Source: Mytilus trossulus | Lineage: Eukaryota; Mollusca; Bivalvia; Mytilida; Mytilidae | Length of the DNA: 64,000 nucleotides | NCBI RefSeq assembly: GCF_036588685.1 | Contig: NC_086379.1 | Location: forward strand, 76,353,727 to 76,417,726 | Direction of reading: 5' to 3' | Shown: piece after piece, positions 27,230 to 39,245 of the stretch | Layout: the number at the start of each line of letters is the position of its first letter | Numbering within the stretch: the stretch's first letter is position 1 | The notes under the pieces: generated by a model | What the model saw: the letters and a program-made list of their open reading frames with translations, nothing else | Databases searched by the model: none | Told to the model about the DNA's origin: nothing | Program-made: the position numbers and the translations under genes

Positions 27230-27760
27230 AAAAAGAAGATATGGTATGATTGCCAATGAGACATCTATCCACAAAAGACCAAAATGACACATAAAATTGA
27301 GAATGGAAATGGGGAATGTGTCAAAGAGACAACAACCCGACCTAATAAAAAACAACAGCAGAAGGTCACCAACAGGTCTTCAATGTAGCGAGAAATTCCC
27401 GCACCCGGAGGCGTCCTTCAGCTGGCCCCTTAACAAATATATACTAGTTCAGTTATAATGGACGCCATACATGCAGACATTAACAACTATAAATAACCAT
27501 ACAGCCATCAACAATGAGCAAAGTCCATACCACAACGTCAGCTATAAAAGGCCCCGATATGACAATGTAAAACAATTCAAACGAGAAAACTAACGGCCTT
27601 ATTTATGTAAAAAAATTAACGAAAAACAAATATTTAACACATAAACAAACGACAACCACTGAATTACAGGCTCCTGACTTGGGACAGGCACATACATATA
27701 TAATGTGGAGGGATTAAACATGTTAACGGGATCCCAACCCTCCCCTAACCTAAGGGTTTT
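27230..27760 (+). repeat. Long copy of dispersed TGGTATGATTGCCAATGAG repeat
   Basis: Contains the ordered blocks TGGTATGATTGCCAATGAGA, GGAAATGGGGAATGTGTCAA, CCACAACGTCAGCTATAAAA, ACTAACGGCC, AACAAACGACAACCACTGAA, GACTTGGGACAGGCACATAC and GGGATCCCAACCCTCCCCTA. Reversed copies lie at 59140-59460 and 22180-22440. Confidence 0.8.
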
Positions 27761-29429
27761 CCAAGCATTCATTGAACCATGAAAATGAGAATACTTTCAA
27801 TAGACATAACTGATGGAAACTTCATAACATAAGGCAATTACAAGGTATGTAGCATTCAAGTTGCTTACCTTCTGAAATAAGAAAGCTTGATACAAACAGT
27901 TTACATTGTAACTGCTGCTGGATTGTAATCCAATGGATGTTGGATGTGTACTGAATAATATTTCAGTTTTCCATGTAAATACAGGATTTTTTTGGTTTTT
28001 TTTTTCCCGAGAGATGTTGCACTTGGTACGTTTAATAGTTTTAACTAAGTTTTTTCTGTTGTTTATAACGGCAGTGTGGTGTTTCTATGCTACTCGATGT
28101 TATAGTATCGTCTGATTTAATTCTTCAATCTTGTCCTTATTGAGGAGATGGATTTCTGTAGGATGATCCAAAATGAAGGTTCTTAATACACATAACCAAA
28201 AACAATTGGTTCAGTTCAATATCAAATTCTTACATGCACTGATGATGAGAATCAAAACAGACTGAGCAACACAAATCACATAAAAACTCAGGGTGATCTC
28301 AGGTGCTCCGGAAAGGTAAGCAGATCCTGCTCCACATATGGCATTAATAGACATTCATCTTGTTACTGATGCAAGTACAAAATTTATCAGTTACTTAATC
28401 GTAATTGGAATGTTTTCTAGTTAACACTGAGAAATCTTGCCTGCATTTTTGATCATGACTGAAAAAAGTTCGTCTTAAGTTATGCAATAAGTAATATATA
28501 AGAGTGCATACACTGAAATGCCTCGCATGTTTTACTCATTATTGAGTTGGTGTTAAAAGTTTGTGTGATATAAAGGTTATGCAACAGGTATCACTTAAAC
28601 TTGCATTCATTATTATTAATGGTCTATGAAAGGAAGGTTAGACACGTTCTCCTGAACCAAGAGAGACGGACACAATCACCTTATAATCACACAATACACC
28701 AAGTATAGTAGTCCTAACGCTAACCATACCGGATATTCAAATTTTGTTAAAAAATCAAAAGAAACGTCAGTAATTTCTGAGAAAATTTACCATTTTGAGT
28801 CATTAGTCATTTTAGTTTTTAAACTGTTCTTGAATATTTTTAGAAAAATGGTCAGAAAATTCATCAAGTCAATATAGTACTAATACAAGTTTGTTGATGC
28901 TATCTAGTATCATTTCAACAATTTGAGAAAAGAGCACAAACTTTCAAGTTATTTCAAATTGACTGAAATTGTATGAAAAAAATCCTATTCCTTTGATTAA
29001 AAAACCGCTGAGATCCAGATCAAACTATAAATCATTGACCTACATGAACACCTTACAGTCATTTCATTACAATATAGTTGACCTTTGGCTTATAGATCCT
29101 TCTAGTATTCCAGAAAGACTTCACGATGAAAATGATATTCTAATCAAGACGTGACTTGCTACACACTTTATATTTATATATCCTTGACCAGATTCATGAA
29201 ATCTTGTCCAACAGTTGAGTTTTTTGTCTGCTTTAATCATCATAGATTTTATCAAATCATACACCAAATATGGTCAAGACCATTGTGATTATATTGAAAA
29301 ATTACACACTTTTACATTATTCATTAATCCATAAAAATGTTAACACCGAGATAGTCTTGCCTTTTTGTAATAATGTATGTTGAAAATTAAAATAGCCATA
29401 CTTTTAAGGTATTCAAATATTCAAAGCCA

Positions 29430-30140
29430 ATGAACTTGACTTGAAGGTACATGGCTGAACAATCTCCATGGAATTGAGATGCTAATGCTAATACAAATGC
29501 ATACCAAATATTATACCATAGATTTGTTCCCTTTACATGTAAACAAAGCATGAACTTGTAAACTATGCAAGAGTTTCAGTTGATGAACCATGATGAGTGT
29601 GTGGGGCTATATATCTTCATGGAAACAAGACATGCCAATAAATTTCAAAACCAATATTATTGGCTCACGTTAGCAGTTCATCTTAACCTGCCTAATCACA
29701 AACTAATATATGTAAAAGAAGCAAAAGTTTCAGTCATTAGACCATGATTGAGGGGACAGGACCAAATATTCTCCATGGAAATGAGATGTGCCAATGCTTA
29801 TGCAACTGCATAACAATTGACAGAAGCCTCCTTGAACTGACCTAAATTACTCAAAACTAATACAGGTCAGCTAAGCAAAAGTTTCCACAACAATAGACCC
29901 TGACCAAGGGGTGAAGCCAAATAATCTCCATGGAAATGAGATGTGCCTATGCTTATACACCTGCATATCAAATATCATTGGCCTTCCACGGAGTTTCCAA
30001 TAAACTGACCTAATCGCACTAACTGATTCATGTCAACTGAACTAAGAAAAAGTTGTCAATAGACCATGACTGAGGGAACAGGGCTAAATAATTTCCATGG
30101 AAATGGGATCTGCAAATACTTACCAAATATCATTGACAAG
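29430..30140 (+). repeat. Array of about five 155-bp monomers
   Basis: The mark TCCATGGAAATGAGATGTGC (or close variants) recurs near 29465, 29616, 29772, 29927 and 30091, and once more at 30387. Each is followed by GACCTA and a Ca/AAGTTTC-type stretch. Short frames here come from the repeat. Confidence 0.75.
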
Positions 30141-30883
30141 CTACTAGTTCTTCACCAGAAACTAAACCTACAAATGTATCTACAATTTAATTCATTGTTG
30201 AATGACCCTGCACACCGCCACCAGAAACTGCATACCGGTCTTGCTTTTTGACTCCCAAGGCTAAACAAAAATTAGTTCACGGTTAGATAAACCTTACAAT
30301 ACCAGATTATGCTGTAAGGGTTTGACTCATTGTTGAAGACCATGACCCATAGTTGTTGACTTATATCTAACATTGACAAATGCACCATGGAAATGAGGTG
30401 AAGTCTGAAGATTAGATGAAACCGGTCAGTTGAACATGTATATCTTACAATAATTCCATTTTCCAATCATAGCTACCCCATTACTCATGATAGGCAAGTT
30501 TTTTACAGCCCAAGTCCTAATAAAAGGGCTGTTATAGTTTGTGTGTATCTAATAATTCTTTTTTTTTTTCAATTTAAGTTTGGTTAATTTGGCAAGTTGT
30601 TTCAGGAGTGAATTTATAAGTTTCAACAAAACATGTCAAAAGAAAGATCAATTCATGTATTGGTCACTTGTTACTTTGTGACAACAGTTTCAGGCCAAAA
30701 AAAATGAAGAAATAATTTTACAAAATTTTGTTTCTTGTATTTTGCAAGTTTTTCAACTTTCAATATAAAACACAATGATCAACATCTGGATGCTATGTAA
30801 CGATGATGGTCCAGTTCACGGATGAATTTACTAATTCAATATATCACACAAATTCATTTATTAAAATCTAAGGTCCACCTGGT

Positions 30884-31795
30884 TTATTTATTTTGTGCAA
30901 TACGCCAATTGATGTACAACTCTTGGAACTTGTCAAATCCAGCCAATACACCAGCGCCTGCCATTCCTCTGAGTACGTTGGCTCCTGCTCCCTTCATCAA
31001 GGACATGAATCCTTCGTTCTTGACAATGGTCATTGTGCAGTCAATTGATCCCTTGTATTTGACGGCCTCACCTGATGTCATCATCATTCTTCTTCTGATT
31101 GTGTCAATTGGGTATGACAAAAGTCCAGCACTAATTGTGACAACGTAGCCCAATGCAAATGACAGGAGCAAGTTGGCCTTGTCTCCCAAGAGCATTGGTT
31201 TAAGGGTGTCGAACAGACCGAAGTAGAATCCTCTGTAGACGACGATTCCTACACAAGAAATGACGAATCCTCTGTACAAACCTTGTACACCGTCTGATGC
31301 AATGGTTTTACGGTACACATCAACCATACCATTGAACTGGCGTTCACCACCGGTCTTTCCAGACTTGGCATCATTGGCTAATCTGGTTCTACAATAATCG
31401 AGTGAATAGACAAAGACAAGTGACATGGCACCAGCAGCTCCACCAGATGCAATATTTTTTGAGAATTTGGTTGCATTGGAATCATTCTTACTTGACTTGA
31501 ATAGTGCCTTAATCTTGTCCTTGAATGCAAAGTTTAAAGCCTGAGTTGGAAAGTATCTGATGCAATTAGCCATGTTTCCTCTCCAAAATGGCAGAACACC
31601 TTCTGTTCTGTATGTACGCATTGTACAATCCATGACACCTTTGTATGGCTGTTCAAGTCTTCCAGTTCTAAGCATCTCATCTTGATTCTGTACAAGAAGC
31701 TTGATACGTTCTATTGGGGCAGCTGCTGTTTTGGATATAACGGCTGCAGCACCACTAAGGGCAAAGTTCTCAGCAAAACTTAATTGTTTAGACAT
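30884..31795 (-). CDS. Mitochondrial ADP/ATP carrier (adenine nucleotide translocase)
   Basis: Inner-membrane antiporter exchanging cytosolic ADP for matrix ATP; SLC25A4/5/6 family. The complete 303-residue protein, normal length for the family, is read in one uninterrupted frame. It has three mitochondrial-carrier repeats, each with the Px[DE]xx[KR]-type motif: APIERIK (26-32), YSLDYCR (130-136) and YPIDTIR (228-234). The ADP/ATP-carrier signature RRRMMM is at 234-239. Codon use is richer in G/C than in the neighbouring genes, as expected for a highly expressed gene. A splice acceptor (TTTTCAG) directly abuts the ATG, so the 5' UTR is probably interrupted by an intron just before the start codon. 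An AATAAA-type signal (reverse strand, about 30852-30857) lies some 30 bases past the stop, but I cannot tell whether it is used. Orthology to one particular vertebrate paralogue cannot be assigned. Confidence 0.97.
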   Translation of the reverse strand: MSKQLSFAENFALSGAAAVISKTAAAPIERIKLLVQNQDEMLRTGRLEQPYKGVMDCTMRTYRTEGVLPFWRGNMANCIRYFPTQALNFAFKDKIKALFKSSKNDSNATKFSKNIASGGAAGAMSLVFVYSLDYCRTRLANDAKSGKTGGERQFNGMVDVYRKTIASDGVQGLYRGFVISCVGIVVYRGFYFGLFDTLKPMLLGDKANLLLSFALGYVVTISAGLLSYPIDTIRRRMMMTSGEAVKYKGSIDCTMTIVKNEGFMSLMKGAGANVLRGMAGAGVLAGFDKFQELYINWRIAQNK

Positions 31796-32693
31796 CTGAA
31801 AATATAGAAGAATTACAATTTAAAAACTGCTTTAATTTATGAAAAGAATTTGATATAATTTTCTATAAAGTCCTTTCTCCTCCAGTCACTGTCTTCTGCA
31901 TCATCATCAACTTTGCATTATTCATAAAATTGTAATGATCTTAATTTTTTAATTTTACTAGTCTACATGTATTAGATTATTTAAAAATTAAACATCAGTA
32001 GGAGAATAAATACATGGACCTTATACATCATAAATAAAAATCTGACAAACAAAAGTGTTTGTAGAAAATTAAATAGAAATATATGATGTTGCGTTCTACA
32101 ATGTATATAATATTTAGTGTTGGGAATTGGGGAAATTAATAATTAGATGTTATTTTTTTTTTTTTATAAGAGTTGCATGTTGATGGCTCAAATTCATGTA
32201 CATGTATAATGAATTTAGCAGGTAGTAATCATAAAAAATCTGATGGATAATTGGATACCATAAGAAGAAATTACCAATATAAAAAGCACTGTTGACTTGC
32301 CTTTTGTGCGTTTAATGTACTGATTTTGATTCCTCATATTTATCCTTTTAGATTTTCTATTATTATATATACATGTATATTATCAGACCAAATCAAAATT
32401 TGAACTTGATTCATTAGCTTGTCATGATGAAACTAATATGTTGAAGCACAACAAAATAAGAGGAAAACTGATTATTTTATTTTATTTTCTTAGTCCAAGG
32501 GCCAAAATTGTCAGACTGGAAAACAAAAGGAACAGGATCTGTAAATTGTCATGATAAAACAAAATACCGAATATCAAATCATTATCTTCAAACATGAAAA
32601 AAGTGTGGAAATCTGATGGACAGATTGAAACCTAAAGCCCCCCCCCCCCACCCCTTTTCATTGTTTAGGTGCTTAATATTAAATAAGGAATCA

Positions 32694-32862
32694 TACCCGT
32701 AGCCAGGGGGTCGTACGAACCACCCCATGGAAAACAAATAAGCACTGTTCATTTCAAACGCTCTGTTTGAATTGTGACTGTTAAAAGATTAGTTTGGGAC
32801 TCCAAATACCCCCCCCCCCCCTTTTCCCCTTTTCCTTTTCAGAATTCCTGGCTACAGACCTA
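32694..32862. repeat. Small C-run-bearing inverted-repeat element
   Basis: Ends CCGTAGCCAGGGGG and, reversed from the right, GGTCTGTAGCCAGGAATTC. The interior is rich in C-runs. Lies in the predicted 5' UTR intron of the carrier gene. Confidence 0.45.
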
Positions 32863-33637
32863 GGAATGATGGTTGTATGTTTTTCCTGTATGAAATAAGA
32901 TACTATTCACTTTAACTGTGTCCATATATCACATAAGGCCAATTATAAATGTGTGTTTTTTCAGTTTAAAGGTCAGTTGTGAAAAAACAGTGACCATTCA
33001 TTTAATTACCCTTGGTTTGACCATGAACAAATGTTCACAAAACAAAACAAACAAATACCAGATTTTTATATCAGTCCAGAAATGGTAGAACATATACATG
33101 TAAATGAGCTATACAAATCAATGTGTGTTGAATTTTAAGATTTTTACTTTTAAGAGATCATAAACCTTTTTATTATATCTCTCTTACTTGGAACAAGATT
33201 TTTAAATTACAGTACAGAAAAAGTACCAAAATAACGATTGAATGATACTTCTTGAAAATATATGGCATTTCAAAGGATGTGGTATTGCTCGTTCGAGTAA
33301 ATGATGCGAAAACATATTTTCTGACAAGGTCAGACTTATAGCATTTTTTTTTACATCTATCAGCTTGCAATAAGCTAAGAACAACTTAGCAGTTTGTTGT
33401 GTGTTCCTTTCTGATTAAACGAGTGCACACTATGTGAATTTCCGCATGATAAATTCCATAAATCCTAGGTAAAATTGCAAATGATATTTTTCAACACATT
33501 CAATGTCAACTTTTTGAGTACCGGTAAATATTCACCTTGAGCGAAATATTGTTAGTTATGAATTAAAAAAAAGTACTGATTAGAGAAAATGATGTCACGA
33601 AGGTATTCTTCAATTGCCTTCTACTATAAGCACTTAC

Positions 33638-33800
33638 GATGGTGGTCTTTTGTGAAGAGAAGGTGGATTTCTCTTGAAGCTGAAGTTGCCGGTATCTACA
33701 CACCACGGCTGGACGTGAAAAGGAGGTCGTATTGTGTGAACGTCATAAATGTCCCGGATTTTGTAGTTGCGCACATCAGAGTAAATATTTGGGGTTGCTT
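33638..33800 (-). other. Probable 5' UTR exon and promoter-proximal region of the ADP/ATP carrier gene
   Basis: On the minus strand a strong donor (ATC|GTAAGTG, GT at 33637-33636) ends a stretch less AT-rich than its surroundings. The carrier CDS begins immediately after an acceptor at 31797-31796, so this donor would give a 5' UTR intron of about 1.84 kb. A TATA-like run (ATATACTT) occurs near 33825-33832 on the minus strand, which would place a start site near 33800. The 5' end is therefore only approximate. There is no transcript evidence; this is inferred from splice signals and spacing. Confidence 0.45.
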
Positions 33801-33994
33801 AGGGTGAACAATTTTCCTCTTCACAAAAAAGTATATTTCACGAATGTCCTAGAACAATTGAAACAAAATCGTTATACTCGTTAAATAATGTAAACATAAA
33901 ATAAAAAAGAAGAAGATTAATATTATCACCAGCACCCTTTACGCAAAAAAGATCTTAGAGTGTCAATTTACCGTGGCAAAACTTGAAAAGAATA

Positions 33995-34636
33995 TAACGT
34001 AACGGTACCCAAATTGCACCTATTTTGACAGTTTTTCCACCAGTTCGTTTTTTTATGATCAAGAAAAAAATGCTCATACTGTGTTTATTTGTAGCCCTAT
34101 CCTTCTTTATTGTATAGATACGCCAATTTGATTTTTAATCTATATTGAGTCATACAAAACTGGGTTTGAAACAACCTCCAAACTACCCATAATTCTGTAA
34201 CGAGGAGTACCCAAATTGCATCTATAGATGCTTAAATTTACATCGTCAAAAGTCTAATAACCAAGCTTTTGTTTAATTTTTTCAAATATTTTGAACAATT
34301 GTATATTAGTCCATGCTTACTCTTCATATTTTACGAAATGGCTTCTGATAATATATTGTATTTGCTAATTTTAAAAAGATGACGTTTTGATGACGTCGCA
34401 TGGTGACGTTTTCGTACATTTTGCTTTTTCAGTAAACAGTCCATCTGTTGATAAATACTGTAAACGTTTTGTGTATATCTAAATATGTTTACCTATGTTA
34501 AAAGACGTGCATAGTAGCAAATCAGTAAAATACAAATTGTTTAGTCTCTTATAAATCTTGTAAGATTTCCGATAGCTATCTTTTCTAAATAGGTGCAATT
34601 TGGGTACTCGGTGCAATTTGGGTACCCTTACGTTAC
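33995..34636. mobile_element. 0.64-kb inverted-repeat element with GGTACCCAAATTGCACC ends
   Basis: Left GTAACGGTACCCAAATTGCA; the right side is its inverse, with the GTGCAATTTGGGTAC box present twice in a row (about 34592-34625). A third box (GTACCCAAATTGCATC) is near 34207. Flanking GTAACG and CGTTAC extend the inverted repeat. No open frame. Confidence 0.75.
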
Positions 34637-34759
34637 GAAAAAAAAAACACCAATAACTCTCTATAGATAAAGAAAAGAGTGCACACGCTGAAATGTCTCG
34701 CCTTTTTACTAATGAATGATATTATGTTGATAGTCCTAAATATAAAGCTTTATTATAAC

Positions 34760-35830
34760 TGTCACATAAACCTAACATTGACCAATGAACCATGAAAATG
34801 AGGTCAAGGTAGGATATGAACAATGCCAGGCAGACAATTTCCCCCATTTTTCCATAAAACAAAAATCGTTCAATGACCTATTGCTTATAGTTTAAGAAAA
34901 ACAGACCAAAACAAAAAAACTTAACACTGAGCAATAAACCGTGAAAATGAGGTCAAAGTCAAATAACACCTGTGCGACTGACATATAGATCATTAAATAT
35001 TTCCGTACAACAAATATAGTTGACCTATTGCAAATAAATTAGAAAAAAAAGAACCAAAAACTAAAAAAACTAAGCTTTGGTCACTTGAAAATGTGGCGGC
35101 AAGGTCAAAATCATATACCAAATATAGAAGACCTATTGCATACAGTTGTAACCGGAAAGCACGTATCTACTCTACAAATTCATATCGTCACCACACACCC
35201 TGGCAATACTCCAGATAATCATCGTGGATTTTTTAATTGGCCGCCAAATGTAACCGGAGAGCACGTATCTACTCTGCAAATTCATATCGTCACCATCGGG
35301 ATTCGAACCCCGGTCGTCTGTGTGACAGTCAGTGATTTAACTCACTGAGCCAAAGAATCGGTTCCCTAGCTCAGTTGATTAAGACTGGCTTTATATGTTC
35401 TACCTGTACTGAGGGGAAGCAACCCCGCTACTCAGTATAAGAAAACAGAGCCCAAACACAAAAACTTAACTATAACCACTGAACCATGAAAAAAAGATCA
35501 GATGACACCTGCCAGTTGGACATGTTCACCTTACAGGCCTTCCATTCACCTAATATACTAGACATATTGCTTATAGTATCTGAGGTATAGACTTGACCAC
35601 CAAAACTTAACCTTGTTCTCAGTCTGATCCATGAAATGAGTGAAAACTGTCTGACGGGAATGAGGGCCTTGCAAGGTACGCACATACCAAATATAGTTAT
35701 CCTTTTACTTACTATAACAGAGAATTTAACATTACAAAAAATATTAACTTTTTTTCAAATAGTCACTGAACCATGAAAATGAGGTCAAGGACATGTGACT
35801 GACGGAAACCTCGTAACATTATGATGAGGC
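34760..35830 (+). repeat. Array of about 145-bp monomers, interrupted
   Basis: Mark AACCATGAAAATGAGGTCAA (or variants) recurs near 34786, 34938, 35079, 35480, 35628 and 35769, typically followed by GACCTATTGC-type sequence. The array is split at about 35110-35440 by the SINE-like copy. Reversed monomers of this family occur at 38640-38920 and 54340-54730. Confidence 0.7.
35120..35375 (-). repeat. tRNA-derived SINE-like element with internal duplication
   Basis: On the minus strand an A-box-like TGGCTCAGTGAGTTAAATC (about 35333-35351) and a B-box GGGGTTCGAATCCC (35298-35311) sit about 30 bp apart, the layout of an RNA polymerase III promoter. Downstream, a 46-bp segment beginning TGGTGACGATATGAATTTG occurs twice about 100 bp apart. 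The sequence cannot form a tRNA acceptor stem, so it is not a tRNA gene. Confidence 0.6.
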
Positions 35831-35939
35831 ATCTATAAACAATATGAAGCATCTAGGTCTTCCACCTTCTAAAACATAAAAGATGTTTTTAAAGAAGTAA
35901 GCTAATGCCGCCGCCGCCGCTGCCGGAGCACTACAAATA

Positions 35940-36180
35940 ACTATGCAGAGCTTAAATTTCTGTGACAAAAGTCGCAGGCTGGACAAAAACTATAGACCTG
36001 TAAATGTGTTACCATGTATTTTGAAAATTTATGAAAGAGCTATGATCAATCAGTAATGTAATTCTTAAATAAACATTTGCAACCACGTCTTTCGGCATTT
36101 AGGTCAGGTTTTGGTTGCCAAACTGCACTTATCAAAATAAAAGAAGACTGGAATCCAAATATTAAACAGCTCATGCCCGC
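35940..36180 (+). pseudogene. LINE reverse-transcriptase fragment
   Basis: Frame at 35958 reads DKSRRLDKNYRPVNVLP then ILKIYERAM before a stop. After a frame change, LSAFRSGFGCQTALI follows. This is the start of a non-LTR RT domain, short and broken by stops and frameshifts. Confidence 0.7.
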
Positions 36181-39100
36181 GTGCAGTGCATGCATGTGGT
36201 GATTATGTCTGTGGTTTTTTTTGTGTGTGACTGTTTTCGTTATGCATGTTTATCATTAACTTGATTTTTTGAAGTCGGCCGGACGGTCTCTTAACTTGTC
36301 TTGTACCTAGTATATCCGCTGTACCGATGATACACGGTGTATACAAATCTCTAAAGTTTATTCCATGTTCGAGTTTTCATAAATAGCCTCTACTTTGTTA
36401 TACATCAGAAATAATTCTATGAAACCAATAATATACTATCGCTATCTTGAAGTAGAACAAAAACGTCCAAAAAAGTTATGTACATCTGAAACTACAATAA
36501 CCGGCACAGGTGCGACTGTTATAATATTACTGATATTTTTTTCAACTTGAATACAATGTAGGTGAAAATTTGTATATATAGTATAGACAGAACATAACAT
36601 ATAAGGCGAAAATAACGATCTTAAATTTGTTCTAAATTTTCTACTCCATGAGATTTGTCTTTAATTTATATATATATGTTCTTGGTACATAAAAAAGCCA
36701 CGAAATAGGAAAAAAATCGAATGGAAAAGACTAGTAGGAATAAGATCAAGGAATACAGGGAAAATGATTGTCATAATGAAAAAATGGAGAAAAAAACATC
36801 ACTTCAATACATTGAGATACAGAATAATCCATTAAATGAAACTCAGAATATATGGAAAAGCGTAAAAAACAATAGTAAAAAAAAGTTAACACATCGTCCA
36901 CGTTTATTGTTACCATAATGTTAACTTACTTGGCTTGAAAGTCATTCGTAACCCCATTATAGGCCTCAACAGTCTCCGTATTTAAAATTCGTGTCTGGAC
37001 TCGAAACTATTCTAACAGGGTACCAGTGAAATGTAATAGAGAGCAACGGTTGCTTGTGGAACGATATGTAAGAAACAGTATAAAGTAAACTAATGTCTAT
37101 TTAGCATATTTTTAAAGTTCAAGAACAGATTATTGAAGGTTAATAATGTATTTAGAAAATTAAAAGCCAACGGTCAAGGAATAGATTATATTTTCAAAAA
37201 AAAAAAACACTTCTGGAAATCACCAATGAATAGTATAAAATTTCTTCCTTACTTTCACTTCGATAAAATCGCTACTTTCACTTTCAACAGTTCAAGACAA
37301 CAATAGTTTTCTCCCACATGTTTCAGTTATTTCAAAACATGTATGTTACTTATACTGCCACATAATAGTGAAATTTTAAAAGCAAGCAAATCCCTAGAAG
37401 ATATCCCCCACATAACTCTTGGGATATCTTGAGGAAATTAATTGTGGTCTTGTAGATTAATATCTTTGGTCATCTCAACAAGATTTATTTTCTCACTTTT
37501 GCCGACGTTTTTATTTTCATTGACATGACACTTGCACCTTTAGTTTCTTGCATAAATATGTCATATCAGTTTATCACTCTTTTGTGCTGAAAAAGGAAAA
37601 TATCATTCAGTATTAAGGATCCATTAAGATCAAAGAATTTCGTTTAAACGTAGCAATAAACATAAATATTCCCATTAGTGGGGCAGATCCTCATAAATGA
37701 GTACTATCCTCACTAATGGGTAATATACCCTTAAAAAGGTATCAATTTCAGTGATCTGTTTGCATTGTTATGGGGTTTCATGGCTAAAGCATTAATATAT
37801 ATAAAGTGCCTAGAAAATCAACATAATGATGTAAGAGTAGATCTGATTCGTAACTTCCTCACCGAGTGGGGCCGGATATCATACATTTTCCCTTTCAGTT
37901 TATAAAAAAAATGAGAACTGTTAGTGTATAAAAAGATAATGGCCTTCATATATCCTATACACACATATTGTAGTCTTTATAAGTGAATACCACTTTCACT
38001 CTAATTCAGTTATTGTCAGTTTATTGTTTCACTATTGTACTATATGTATACTGTATGCCATATAACCATTGTCTATAAAATTGTATCCAGATGATATTTC
38101 ACTCATGGTGTTTAGTCTTTCCACAAAACATTGTTATTTAAATATGATTTGCATCGTTAAATGCTGCATATAAGGACAATCTGCCTACTAAATTGCTTCG
38201 CTGAGTGCAGATGGATACTACCCCAGAGGTCCCACCATGAACAGTTGGGGTAAAATTTAACTCAATATTTGCACTTGATAAAGGTCTGAATTTGGATTGT
38301 CATTTAATATTTGACACACACTATATAGAAATAGGATCAAATAGGTTTCTGACACAGAATAACTGCAGTCAAAGAACTTAGACTTGGATATATGATTTCA
38401 ATATATATTCATTTTTTTGCTTTTGTACACTATGCTGTTGCAAATTGACCACCAGTCCAAAAAAATCTTTTTTTACACCCACCCTTTTTTTTGCAAAATA
38501 TAAATACTATTTGAAGACATTTTCTTTTTTTTCCAAAATCTGAAATGAGAAATAAATTGTTCGTCCCCTAGTTTCTTTTTTACAAATTTTGTTATTTGAC
38601 CTTAAGATGTGTGCTTATTTGTATATTTCTTATGTGGTCTAATAATTACCTTGAAATGCTAGGAGTTGAGGTCAACATTTTGGAACCTTCAACAAGTGCC
38701 AGCATTTGAAAAACTTTGAACCATGCAATAAATCATGACACACAGGTAAGACCGGTTTAACACTGTAAAAATCAACTGTTCAGTTTCTCAGATACTACAT
38801 ACTCTTTGTAATAGGTCAACTATACTTGGTGAAGAGGGTGTTTTTAGTTAAACTTGTTTTACAGAATTCATATGTTATTGACCTTATTTTCATGGTCTAT
38901 CTGTAAAATTTTCAGTTGTATTTTTCGTGATGAGACCAGTTTCTCATCTGTGTACCAGCTATTTTGAATATTCAGTAATTTCTACCCTAAGAAATATGAA
39001 GCTTTACACAAATAGTTTAAGACATAATCACTACCAAATTAGAAACCCTATTTTTATCTTCTGTAACTCTCACTGTACGTGATACAAGCATTGGAGAAGG

Positions 39101-39245
39101 AGATTTTGTTAACTTGCTCAGTTCTTATTACACAGCATTTTGTAATCAGTATAGCTGTTTGTTTCAGAACATGTGAAAGTTTCATTATCAAAAAAAATTA
39201 ACCACTTTCATAATATTTTTATTTACAGACAATAGACAGTTCATT

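Larger units (their letters stand above)
24941..30883. other. Intergenic region upstream of DDX21 and downstream of the ADP/ATP carrier
   Basis: No intact gene seen. It contains a reverse-transcriptase relic (25130-25990), a small palindrome (26450-26541), a repeat block (27230-27760), a piece of the same retroelement tail (about 28290-28350) and a monomer array (29430-30140). The DDX21 promoter must lie in or next to the retroelement relic. Confidence 0.7.
33801..39228. other. Intergenic region between the carrier gene and MPG
   Basis: The two genes are divergently transcribed and separated by about 5.4 kb. No gene is supported. Contents: an inverted-repeat element (33995-34636), monomer arrays broken by a SINE-like insert (34760-35830), a LINE reverse-transcriptase fragment (35940-36180), a short IR with CCCATTAGTG arms (about 37670-37722), and a partial copy of the ATACGACCGCA-family interior (about 38160-38400). 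Confidence 0.7.

Noticed and set aside
35298..35351. Possible tRNA gene on the minus strand
   Set aside because: A- and B-box-like sequences are present but no acceptor stem or proper cloverleaf can be formed; a tRNA-derived SINE fits better.
36721..36918. 65-residue Lys/Asn-rich plus-strand open frame
   Set aside because: Composition follows A-rich DNA; no start context, homology or splice support.
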